A stretch of DNA of 64,000 nt from SAR202 cluster bacterium bin127. Lineage in GTDB: Bacteria > Chloroflexota > Dehalococcoidia > Lucifugimonadales > Lucifugimonadaceae. Position numbers and translations under genes: made by a program. A model generated the notes under the pieces. That model did no database searches and was not told the DNA's origin. It worked only from the letters and a program-made list of their open reading frames with translations. Every line of letters begins with the position of its first letter. Positions within the stretch are counted from its first letter, which is position 1. The stretch covers positions 434,001 to 498,000 of the forward strand of contig MPNN01000001.1 in assembly GCA_002239045.1 (NCBI GenBank), in the 5' to 3' direction. Shown piece by piece: positions 7,849 through 15,751 of this stretch.

Positions 7849-9423
7849 GTGGCTGCCAAATTACTTATTCCCGTTTTAGCGATCACAGTTTTGCTGGTCG
7901 CTTGTGCGGAAACCGAGATACCGACGGTGCCGCCGGATGAGCCGATTGCGACGCTAGGGCCGTCGACGTCTCCTGTCGCGGCGTCGCCGACGTTGACGCC
8001 TACATCCCAACCTCGTGCGATCCTCGAGTTCCCGACTCCCACTCCCCTGCCCTCGCCGACTCCAGCACCGACTCCGACATCAGAACCATCGGTCGACGGT
8101 GAGTACCCTGTCGAGATTGAGAGAGTTTCGGACGGGGATACGGTGGAGGTTGAGATTGGGTCGATCAATGTTGCGGAGTTGCAGGTTCAGACTGTTCGTA
8201 TCGAGGGAGTTGATACACCGGAGACGCGGACGAGCGATGAGTTTGAGAAGTCGTGCGGAAACTGGTCGAAGTCTCGGGTTGAGGAGTTTTTGTCCGAGGA
8301 CGGTCAGTATGTCTTGGTCACGGAGTTTGAGGATGGCGCATTTGGGCGGATTTTGGGGGACATTCGTGCGCCGGATGGACGGATGTTGACAGATTTTCTG
8401 TTGGAAAAGGGATTGGCGGTTGAGTATGAAGGTGGTAAGCGGAGTTTTGAGCAGCATCGCGAGAACTGCGAGGCGTTGGTTGAGGCAGGGCATATTGCGG
8501 GGCCGGAATCCGATCAAGGCGATAAGTTGACAGAAGTTCCAATCGCTACTTTTACCCCAACCCCAGTTGCCACGTTGACTTCGACACCGACCGCGATCTC
8601 GACGGAATTAGCGTCGAGTGATGTTCAAGAACCAACAGGAACGTCCGAGGCAGAGATCCTTTTGGAGGAATGCGAAGACGCCGAGGAAGCCGGACTACCA
8701 CGAGTTCCCGGGAGCAAAGGCTCAGGTTGGGGTTTCGATAAAAACGTGGTTTCCGGTGAACGTGACGGTGACGGTGACGGTTACGTCTGTGAAAAAGGCA
8801 TTGACGTTATCGTGAAAGAGCATGACGAGGCATACGCCAGTTGTGAAGAGGCGATCGTAGGTCTGATTCGGTGGCAGGAGGAGATCACCGAAGAGGAAGA
8901 CGGTGGTCTTTTGGGGCGCTTGAAACGCGCCGTTAGCTCTCGCGTCGGTTCCGTTTGGGAGGATTTGGTCGGAGAAGGTTCGGATCGAGTAGCGGAGTTC
9001 GCTTCGAACGCGGAGATTTGCGTCGAGTTGCGAGAACTGGGGTATGTATTGCCATCACCGACTCCATCTCCCGAACCCACCCCAACCGTTACGGCGACCG
9101 TGACGCCAACTTCGAAGCCGATCTTGGGACCCTCAACCACCGCGACTCCAACTTTGACTCCTTCTCCGACGTCTACTTTGACACCCGAACCTACTGCCAC
9201 GGCAACAGCGTTGCCCTCACCGACGCCTACCGTCACCCCAACCGCCACTTCGACACCGACTGCGACAGCTACGCCACTCCCGATCTATCGGAGTTGCGAG
9301 GAAGCCGAAGCCGCTGGGTTACAACGCGTGCAAGGCAGTGTTGGTTCTGGTTTGGGGTTTCCTGTGGAAAGAGTTCGTGGGCCCCGAGACGGCGACAACG
9401 ATGGCGTCGTCTGCGAAGAGTAG
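7849..9423 (+). CDS. Secreted lipoprotein: thermonuclease (SNase) domain with two Excalibur domains
   Basis: The 524-residue protein starts at GTG 7849 with a lipoprotein signal ending LLVAC (C19). A Pro/Thr/Ser-rich linker (about 25-80) leads to a staphylococcal-nuclease-like domain (about 84-205). That domain carries D95-G-D97-T, R118 in VRIEG, E125 in DTPET and R167 in FGRILGDI, matching the catalytic Asp, Arg, Glu and Arg of SNase. Two Excalibur calcium-binding domains follow, each from a Cys to a terminal VCE, with acidic loops [10 protein letters not shown] (ending about 315) and [11 protein letters not shown] at the C-terminus. Between them is another Pro/Thr linker (about 398-475). 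It is probably anchored outside the cell and degrades nucleic acid there. Confidence 0.85.
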   Translation: MAAKLLIPVLAITVLLVACAETEIPTVPPDEPIATLGPSTSPVAASPTLTPTSQPRAILEFPTPTPLPSPTPAPTPTSEPSVDGEYPVEIERVSDGDTVEVEIGSINVAELQVQTVRIEGVDTPETRTSDEFEKSCGNWSKSRVEEFLSEDGQYVLVTEFEDGAFGRILGDIRAPDGRMLTDFLLEKGLAVEYEGGKRSFEQHRENCEALVEAGHIAGPESDQGDKLTEVPIATFTPTPVATLTSTPTAISTELASSDVQEPTGTSEAEILLEECEDAEEAGLPRVPGSKGSGWGFDKNVVSGERDGDGDGYVCEKGIDVIVKEHDEAYASCEEAIVGLIRWQEEITEEEDGGLLGRLKRAVSSRVGSVWEDLVGEGSDRVAEFASNAEICVELRELGYVLPSPTPSPEPTPTVTATVTPTSKPILGPSTTATPTLTPSPTSTLTPEPTATATALPSPTPTVTPTATSTPTATATPLPIYRSCEEAEAAGLQRVQGSVGSGLGFPVERVRGPRDGDNDGVVCEE

Positions 9424-9432
9424 CGTTACCGT

Positions 9433-10134
9433 TTACCCCCGATTGATGAGACCGATGCCGTTCAGGTGGCTGGTGTCGTTAAACTGCGTTGTGCGCCATG
9501 TGTTCGGTGTGTAGAGGTGTTCGATCAGCACCGTGACGCTGGTGTTGTTGAACAGGAAGCTCCACTGGTCTCGGATGCGCAGATCCAACAGGTGGCCCAT
9601 CACACCTTGCAACGATCCGCCGTGACCGACGATCAAAATCTTTTCGTTGCCATGTTGATGAATCGCCAAGATCTCATCGGTGACCTCGCCGATGCGTTGC
9701 CAAGCGTTCATCAAGGATTCACCGCCCGGGAACTCGATGCGTTCCCTCGTGTCCAAGTTCTTCCACATCTGGAAGAACTCGGAATCGTTTTCCCCGATCT
9801 TCGCCCACGGGACGTCTTCGTAGTCGCCGAAATCGTATTCCCGCAGTTGCGGACGAGTCTGGATTTGGACTTCAGGACGATGGGCCGCGATCGCTTTCGC
9901 GGTCTCGAACGCCCTCCGCAGGTCGCTGGAGTAAATGGCGCTGAATTCGATGTTCGACAATCGTTTCGCCACCGCTTCTGCTTGGATTTCGCCTCGTTCC
10001 GTGAGCGACGCGTCGAAATGCCCTTGGGCTTTGTCGTCCAAGTTTCCCTCGGTTTCGCCATGTCGAACGAGGTAGATGGTGCGCGGCGATGGGTTGAATA
10101 TGCGTGGTGAAGTGCTCAAGTGCGTGTCATTCAT
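9433..10134 (-). CDS. Histidine phosphatase family protein (phosphoglycerate mutase-like), third of three
   Basis: This 233-residue branch-1 histidine phosphatase has the phospho-acceptor motif LVRHGETEGN, the Arg of YSSDLRRAFETA, the PGGES acid region and the second His in VGHGGSLQ. The frame stays open far upstream, but that part is a shadow of the preceding paralogue. The ATG at 10134, overlapping the previous stop, gives a normal family length. Together with 10127-10822 and 10819-11457 it forms a coupled three-gene operon. Members act on phosphosugars, cobalamin precursors or other phosphomonoesters; which one is not evident. Confidence 0.82.
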   Translation of the reverse strand: MNDTHLSTSPRIFNPSPRTIYLVRHGETEGNLDDKAQGHFDASLTERGEIQAEAVAKRLSNIEFSAIYSSDLRRAFETAKAIAAHRPEVQIQTRPQLREYDFGDYEDVPWAKIGENDSEFFQMWKNLDTRERIEFPGGESLMNAWQRIGEVTDEILAIHQHGNEKILIVGHGGSLQGVMGHLLDLRIRDQWSFLFNNTSVTVLIEHLYTPNTWRTTQFNDTSHLNGIGLINRG

Positions 10135-10822
10135 TGGAGTTGAGGCCATTGAGGTGGTGGGTGTCGTTGAACAACTTTGTTTGCCAAACGCGTGGTGCCA
10201 CTGCGTGTTCCTTGATGATTGAGATGCTCGTGTTGTCGAATTGAAAACGCCACTGGTCTGTGATGCGTAGAGCCAAGAGTTGAGCCAAGAGAGATTGGAG
10301 CGAACCTCCGTGGGCGACAACCAAGATGGTTGTTTTCTCAAGGTGATTGGCGAGGATTTCATTCGCGAAATCGCCAACACGATGCCACAAATCCGTTGCT
10401 GATTCGCCGCCCGGATATTTGGCGCTGGCCCTCGTTTCCCATTCGATCCATCGTTTGAAAAAAGTTGGATCCTCATCGCGAAGGACTGACCACGGGATAT
10501 TTTCGTACGCGCCAAAGTGGAGTTCGCGCAGTTCTGGCCGAAGTTGGATTTCGATGTCGGATCGGTCGTTGAGTACCGCTTCAGCGGTACGCGCCGCCCG
10601 CTGGATGTCGCTAGAGTAGACGGCGTTGAAACCTGTGTTGGCAAGTCGCTGCGAAAGTGCTTCGGCTTGCCGCACACCCTTTTCCGTCAACGGTGCATCG
10701 AAATGGCCTTGGGCCTTATCCTCTACGTTTCCGTGAGTTTCGCCATGACGAACCAATATGATAGTACGCCGGTTCGGGTTTGGGCCAGTACCGAGGACGT
10801 TCGGCTTAGACAGTGTGCTCAC
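10127..10822 (-). CDS. Histidine phosphatase family protein, second of three
   Basis: This 231-residue phosphatase has LVRHGETHGN, SSDIQRAARTAE, PGGES and VAHGGSLQ. The GTG at 10822 is the likely start because it overlaps the previous stop as GTGA; the longer open frame upstream is a shadow of the neighbour. Its C-terminus (WQTKLFNDTHHLNGL) is very close to that of the third gene (WRTTQFNDTSHLNGI), indicating these two duplicated most recently. Translation of all three genes is probably coupled. Confidence 0.82.
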   Translation of the reverse strand: MSTLSKPNVLGTGPNPNRRTIILVRHGETHGNVEDKAQGHFDAPLTEKGVRQAEALSQRLANTGFNAVYSSDIQRAARTAEAVLNDRSDIEIQLRPELRELHFGAYENIPWSVLRDEDPTFFKRWIEWETRASAKYPGGESATDLWHRVGDFANEILANHLEKTTILVVAHGGSLQSLLAQLLALRITDQWRFQFDNTSISIIKEHAVAPRVWQTKLFNDTHHLNGLNSNE

Positions 10823-11457
10823 TTGATGCTCAACTGTGCAAGCGAAAGGTGGAGTGTGTCGTTCCAGCTTGCGATTTGCCAGCCGTCGTCGCGCCAGGTC
10901 GGCTCGGAGATTATGGCGCTGATGCCGGTGTTGTCGGTTTTTAGGCGCCACTTGTCCTCTAGCCGGAGGTTGCACATGTGAGCGGCCGCGGCCTTTATCG
11001 AGCCGCCGTGACTGAACACGAGGATCGTTGCGTCTTCTCCATGGTTGTCGATGATTTTTCTGGTGAATTTCGCGACCCGTTCCATGTGCTCGCGATCGGA
11101 TTCACCACCGGGCATCTTTACTTCCGAGCCGATATCAGGGTCGAGGATTTCGGGGAAATCGTCGAGGATCTGATGCCAGGGTCGGCCTTCGTACTCGCCG
11201 AAAGATTTTTCGCGCAACTCGGGGCTAGTCTCGATGTCGTAATCGGGCCTGAATTTGAGCAACGGTTCGGCGGTCTGGATCGCCCGTTTCGAGTCGCTCG
11301 AATATATGGCGTCGAAATGGTGATTTTTGAGCCTTTGCCCGAGCAGTTCGGCCTGCGCTCTGCCCGTCTCGTTGAGCTCATCGTCGTAAAAACCATGGGC
11401 GACGTCGATAGCATTGCCGTTCGTTTGACCGTGGCGGACGAGTATGAGGGTTGTCAA
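10819..11457 (-). CDS. Histidine phosphatase family protein, first of three
   Basis: This 212-residue protein starts MTTLILVRHGQTNGN, giving the RHG catalytic motif within the first ten residues. SSDSKRAIQTAE, PGGESDREHMERV and FSHGGSI supply the other conserved positions. It is the promoter-proximal gene of the three-phosphatase operon and is the most divergent. Upstream lies the 77-bp tandem repeat block. Confidence 0.85.
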   Translation of the reverse strand: MTTLILVRHGQTNGNAIDVAHGFYDDELNETGRAQAELLGQRLKNHHFDAIYSSDSKRAIQTAEPLLKFRPDYDIETSPELREKSFGEYEGRPWHQILDDFPEILDPDIGSEVKMPGGESDREHMERVAKFTRKIIDNHGEDATILVFSHGGSIKAAAAHMCNLRLEDKWRLKTDNTGISAIISEPTWRDDGWQIASWNDTLHLSLAQLSIK

Positions 11458-11540
11458 TGTTGAGGGACTTCAGCTTTGTTTGCCAGCGCTACGACTCAAT
11501 GGTATGAAGGTTGTGTGATTTGGGGTTAACGCGGTTAGGT

Positions 11541-11793
11541 GCAAAGAACGAGCAAAGAAATTTTGGCGGTTTATGAGTTTGGAATCTCGGTGAGAACCTT
11601 CGGAAATGGTCTTACGCGCAAAGAACAGGCAAAGAAATCTTGGGCGTGATCGAACTTGGAATCTGAGAGGTTTGTTTCGGAAAAGGCATTTTGCGCAAAG
11701 AACGGGCAAAGAAAATTTGGGAGTTTCTGAGTTTGGTACCTCAGTGAACTCTTTCGTAAGAGGTCTTACGCGCAAAGAACAAGCAAAGAAATC
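11541..11793 (+). repeat. Tandem repeat, exact 77-bp period, 3.3 units
   Basis: The motif GCAAAGAAC followed by GCAAAGAAA starts at 11541, 11618, 11695 and 11772, so the spacing is 77 bp each time. Between these, units share TTTGG, GAGTTTGGAA and TCTTAC-type segments with point differences. The last partial unit ends at the stop codon of the gene at 11792-13267. The period is not a multiple of three and there is no conserved frame, so it is non-coding. It fills most of the 334-bp gap between the phosphatase operon start and the AlbA/RecG-like gene. Confidence 0.85.
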
Positions 11794-13267
11794 AAAAGTT
11801 GGACGGTAGCGCGTCCCAGTTTGGCAAGTAAGAACGGCTCTTGTTTCCAGCATCAGGGTTACGAATGATCAGCATGCCTGAATCCACGGCTTCTTTGAGT
11901 AACCGAGAGGCTTGGTCAGATCGGTGGTTTGGGAAGCCGAACCGTTCACGGATGGATTGATTGTTTGTCGTTCGACTTGTCAGATGTCGTAGGCAAGCGT
12001 GCCAGTAGCAAGCTCGAATGCGTTCTTCCCGGCTCATTTCCGAGAGGTCTTTGTGGGCGAAAAGCACACATCGCGTCGAGTCGCCGCCGACTTCGAATAG
12101 CGGTGCGGGTAACTGATGGACCTCGATCATGTCAACGACCTTGTCGATCCCACTACCTCGTTCTTCGCATATTCCGAATCGACGCATTAATGAGGCGATT
12201 GCCTCGTTTCGAGATTTTGGGGGTGCGTCCAAGAACCGCAGTGTTTCGACAAGCGGTTGTCCGGGGTTGGTGACCTCGATTCAGTCTTCGAAGATCTCTA
12301 CCATTGGCCCTGATCCAGTCGCGTGGAAATCCTGATGGATAACAGCATTTGCGACGAGTTCTCGAACCGCCACTTCAGGAAACATGGGTATCTCGATGTT
12401 CAGAGCATTCTCGATGACTTCGTTCGTCGGCACGAGCGCCATGATGTGCTCCATGACTCTTTGGAAAGCGGACGCATAACCCAAATCGAACTGCCGTTCT
12501 CTGGCAGCATTGGAGCGTCCTGACCCGTCGTACCTTATGACTCGCAACCGTTTGCGGGCAAGAGTGCGAAAATCGTTCAGATCGCGGCCCAACAGAATAG
12601 CCGCCAAATTGGTGATATCCCAACCGCCAGCATCCGAAATTCCTATCAGGCGGTCGCGTCGCATTGTGTCCAAGGTGTTTGAGTTGCCGTCGGGAAGGGG
12701 TTGATTCAACAAGTCGAAATACGACGGATAGTCAAGAACCTTTAGGATTTCATCTGCCGTCAGATTCATCGCCACGATTCCATCTTCGAAACTAAGTTGG
12801 TCGAGTAGTCGCCATAACCGGGCTTCGAGTTGAGGGGCGGCTTGCAGCGGTTTTGTCGCGCTTCCTACTCGAATGAACGCTTCGCTTCTGTACCTGACGG
12901 GGTACTGTCGCGCCGGGTTTACCTCAAGAATGACGACCTTTCGATGGTCAACTTCGATGGAGTAAAACTGGAAATCGCAGTTGTCGCTCAGGCTTGCCCG
13001 AATGCGTGGTTCGCGGGGACCTTCGCCCGTTGGTTCAAACGAAAACTCAGTACCGATGATTTCGTGGGTTTCGTCATCTACGCCCCAGACCACGTATCCG
13101 AACGGCCTGTCGTGCAGCACCGCGCTGTTGGCCAGGGCCGAGATATTTTTGCCGATGGTGTTGGGATTCGTGTTATTGACCTTGAATTCGACCCACACGG
13201 TCTCTGATTCCAACGCACATAGCTCGCGAACCAGATCGCGGAGGTATTCTGGTTCGCGAGGTTCCAT
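11792..13267 (-). pseudogene. AlbA_2 / RecG-like (Schlafen-type) ATP-binding regulator, interrupted by one in-frame TGA
   Basis: Residues about 10-130 match an AlbA_2 (Schlafen-like) domain (EFKVNN, NSAVLHDRPFGYVVWGVDD, AFIRVGSATKPL). The later part matches the HATPase_c_4 domain of these RecG-like proteins (FPEVAVRELVANAVIHQDF, then RFGICEERGSGIDKVV). A winged-helix-like C-terminus follows. The frame is continuous for 491 codons except for TGA at 12281-12283. There the family has VEIFxDRIEITNPG and here the sequence reads VEIFED-stop-IEVTNPG, so a single CGA to TGA change explains it. Without the change it would be a DNA-binding regulator or defence-associated protein. A sequencing error or rare readthrough are alternatives. 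Confidence 0.75.
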
Positions 13268-13331
13268 GATCGAGCTATGTTAACGCGCTTGACAGTGCGC
13301 GTGGCCGAGGGTTGGGTCGCTGGTCCGCTAG

Positions 13332-14108
13332 CTATTCGCAGGGGAACTCTTCGCGGAGTTCGGCGAACATTTTGGCTAAGGGGCCGCAGCCGAGGGCGAG
13401 CGGGCTGCTGATGTTCATCATCGTGTACCCCTCGCCAATCCAGCGACGAGCCACTTCGGGGTCTCCGAAGGTGGTTGCCAAGGCTTTGCCAGTGCCTTTG
13501 ATGCGTTGGGCGACGTCGGACATTATCTGCTCGACGCGGTCGTGGTGAATCTGTCCGGGGATGCCGAGGGTGGCGGATAGGTCGGTCGGGCCGACGAGAA
13601 GGACTTCGAAGCCTTCGAGGGCCAGGGTGTCGTCGAGTTTCTCGTAGGCTTCTGTGCTCTCCATTTGGATGATGAGCAGGGTTTCGTTGTTGGCGTGCTC
13701 AAGGACATCGTCTTGGGTGATGTCGAGCAAGGACGCGAACCACGGTGCGATGCCGCGTTCGCCCATTGGCGGGTACTTTGCGTATCGGATGGCGTCGGCG
13801 GCTTCCTCGGGGTTGTCGACCTGCGGGACCATTACCCCGACGGCACCGACGTCGTAGGCCTTCTTAATGTCTCCGGGGTCGTTCCACGGGACGCGGATGA
13901 CGGGTGAGACGCCGAGGTTGCGACCTTGGACGCAGATCGTGCCGATGCTCTCGGTGCCCCAAGGGCTGTGCTCTTGGTCGATCCAGACCCAGTCGGGTTT
14001 GATGCTGCTGTAAATGGTGTGTGCCACGTGGGGTTCACGTGAGAACATACTGCTGCTGAGGACAGCGCCGCCGGTTGCCAGTTTCGATCTGATGGTGCTC
14101 GGGTACAT
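13332..14108 (-). CDS. HpcH/HpaI aldolase family (4-hydroxy-2-oxoheptanedioate aldolase-like)
   Basis: This 258-residue class II pyruvate aldolase has the classical length. Motifs are VWIDQEHSPWG (41-51), metal ligands E150 (IIQMES) and D176 (VGPTDLSATLG), and the GVMVPQV and KYPPMGERG blocks. The ATG at 14108 has GGAG at 4-base spacing. It is closer to canonical HpaI/GarL than the two genes at the left end. The family splits hydroxy-oxoacids into pyruvate and an aldehyde, so it may serve sugar-acid or aromatic-acid breakdown. It stands alone on its strand after the AlbA/RecG-like gene. Confidence 0.85.
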   Translation of the reverse strand: MYPSTIRSKLATGGAVLSSSMFSREPHVAHTIYSSIKPDWVWIDQEHSPWGTESIGTICVQGRNLGVSPVIRVPWNDPGDIKKAYDVGAVGVMVPQVDNPEEAADAIRYAKYPPMGERGIAPWFASLLDITQDDVLEHANNETLLIIQMESTEAYEKLDDTLALEGFEVLLVGPTDLSATLGIPGQIHHDRVEQIMSDVAQRIKGTGKALATTFGDPEVARRWIGEGYTMMNISSPLALGCGPLAKMFAELREEFPCE

Positions 14109-14275
14109 GTTTCTCCAGTTCTTTGGTTCAGTGTCGGTCGATCATCGTGTAGCGGATTCGACCGGGTAAACAGGATACTAACAACATGGGTCGCCGACAC
14201 GAATCACGGTGATTGAAGTGTTAACTTTGAAGCAATTGGCGGATACGGGTCGCGGACCCCGAGAGGCAGAACAAT

Positions 14276-14590
14276 ATGATCGTCGTTACGACAGAACAAG
14301 TGGAAGGCAAGAATACGGCGGAGGTGTTGGGGATGGTGCGTGGGAACGCGGTTCGGGCCCGCGGGATTGGGTACGACTTCATGGCGGGGATCAAGAACAT
14401 CACCGGCGGAGCGGTTTCCGAGTATTCCAGTCTTTTGCGGGACACTCGAGAAGAGGCGACGGCTCAGATGGTTGCGGAGGCGCAGAGTATAGGTGCCGAT
14501 GCGGTGGTGGCGACTCGATACAACACGTCGTCGGTCGGTCAAGGATTTTCCGAGATTTTCGCGTACGGCACGGCGGTGAAGCTGAAGTAG
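14276..14590 (+). CDS. YbjQ / UPF0145 family protein (copy 1)
   Basis: The 104-residue protein contains VVTTEQVEGKNTAEVLGMVRGNAVRARGIG at the N-terminus. It goes on with EATAQMVAEAQSIGADAVVATRYNTS and ends FAYGTAVKLK. This is the YbjQ fold (putative heavy-metal-binding, pentameric in known structures) at full family length. GAGAGG lies about 9 bases before the ATG. A second copy follows 36 bp downstream. The biological role of the family is not settled. Confidence 0.85.
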   Translation: MIVVTTEQVEGKNTAEVLGMVRGNAVRARGIGYDFMAGIKNITGGAVSEYSSLLRDTREEATAQMVAEAQSIGADAVVATRYNTSSVGQGFSEIFAYGTAVKLK

Positions 14591-14626
14591 TTTTTGGCAG
14601 GCGATAGCGACCGGAGGATCCAAGCT

Positions 14627-14935
14627 ATGACATGGGGAAAAGACTCGCCAGTGGTGGTGACGACGACGAATTTCGTGCCCGGTCGGGAGATCGAGAGTGT
14701 GCTTGGGTTAGTGTCGGGTGCGGAGAAACTTGGACGTGGCGGGACTAACAACGTTGAGGAGAAGGCTGCGGAGTCGATTGACCGTTTGACGGCTGCGGTC
14801 GAGAACATCGGAGCCGACGCGGTTATCGATTTAAGGATCAATCCGATCCAACCTTCTGGCCAGCATGGTTCGGATCAGAACTACAGCGTCTTTTGTTACG
14901 GTACCGCGGTCAAGTTAAAGACCGAGACGTTCTGA
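14627..14935 (+). CDS. YbjQ / UPF0145 family protein (copy 2)
   Basis: 102 residues, paralogous to the preceding gene, with TTNFVPGREIESVLGLVSG, then the LTAAVENIGADAVIDLRIN block and the ending FCYGTAVKLK. The ATG at 14627 was chosen over an upstream TTG because GGAGGA lies about 9 bases ahead of it. The segment after the first helix is shorter than in copy 1. The two probably form mixed or separate oligomers. Confidence 0.82.
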   Translation: MTWGKDSPVVVTTTNFVPGREIESVLGLVSGAEKLGRGGTNNVEEKAAESIDRLTAAVENIGADAVIDLRINPIQPSGQHGSDQNYSVFCYGTAVKLKTETF

Positions 14936-14986
14936 CGCCGAAAAGCGTCGAATCTTGTAATCGCAAGAACTCAAGGGAGTTAATAG

Positions 14987-15730
14987 ATGGCAGAGATGAT
15001 GGTTCGCGAAAACCGCGTCCTAAAGGCGATGAACGAGGGCCGTAAAGCGCTCGGGTATCAGATGACGTTCCCGTCAGTTTGGGATGTCGAGATACTGAGT
15101 CGCATGGATTTTGACTATGTTTGGCTGGACGGCGAGCATGGTCCGTTCGGTTATACGGAGTTGGAGGAGATGGTTCGGGCAGTTGAAGCCTCCGGTGCTA
15201 CGGCGATTGCGCGCGTTGAGAACGTTGAGACGTCGCACATCTTGGGGTACCTGGACCGCGGCATACAAGGGATTATGGGGCCGCACATCGCGAGCGGTGA
15301 GGATGCTGAGAAGCTGGTGGATGCGTGCTACTTCGGTCCGATCGGTCACCGTTCGTTCGGTGGGAACCGCGGGACCAACTACTCGTTCACGCCGGATGCT
15401 TGGGGCGACAAGCGGGACTTCTATCGGCAGGCCAACGACAACATGCTTGTCGGCGTGTTGCTCGAGGATCAGGGTTCGATAGACAACATCGACGATATTT
15501 TGGCGGTCGACGGCATCCATTACTTCGGCATCGGGATGAACGATTTTGCACAAGGTATTGGTTACCCCGGCGAATGTGAACATCCGGACGTCGTGAAGGC
15601 GGCCAATGAACTATCGGCCTACATTCGAAGCAAGGGCCGAATGATGAGCGACGACATCATGAGTTCCGTCTGGATCCACGAGTTGCTGTTGAACAGCGCG
15701 CAACAGTTCATGGATGACAACGCGTCTTAG
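14987..15730 (+). CDS. HpcH/HpaI aldolase family protein (fourth in window)
   Basis: This 247-residue class II aldolase has VWLDGEHGPFG (46-55), E160 in VLLEDQ and D186 in GIGMNDFAQGIG. It has the GIMGPHIASGEDAEKLVDACYFGPIG segment of the family. AAGGGAG precedes the ATG by about 8 bases. It lies 21 bp before glcD, so cotranscription with glycolate oxidase is likely; products such as pyruvate or glyoxylate-type acids would connect the two. The exact substrate cannot be stated. Confidence 0.83.
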   Translation: MAEMMVRENRVLKAMNEGRKALGYQMTFPSVWDVEILSRMDFDYVWLDGEHGPFGYTELEEMVRAVEASGATAIARVENVETSHILGYLDRGIQGIMGPHIASGEDAEKLVDACYFGPIGHRSFGGNRGTNYSFTPDAWGDKRDFYRQANDNMLVGVLLEDQGSIDNIDDILAVDGIHYFGIGMNDFAQGIGYPGECEHPDVVKAANELSAYIRSKGRMMSDDIMSSVWIHELLLNSAQQFMDDNAS

Positions 15731-15751
15731 AGGTACGCCCTCCCCGATCCG

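Noticed and set aside
9433..10677. Single 414-residue protein covering two phosphatase genes
   Set aside because: The N-terminal 180 residues are an out-of-frame reading of the neighbouring phosphatase; the real start is ATG 10134.
11541..11793. CRISPR array
   Set aside because: The repeated unit is 77 bp with no unique spacers, and no cas gene is near.
11470..11853. Minus-strand reading frame of 127 codons across the tandem repeat
   Set aside because: The repeat period of 77 bp shifts frame each unit and the protein resembles nothing; it also overlaps the end of the AlbA/RecG-like gene.
12281..12283. TGA read as selenocysteine
   Set aside because: Relatives have Arg here, no SECIS-like hairpin was seen and no selenocysteine genes are in the window.
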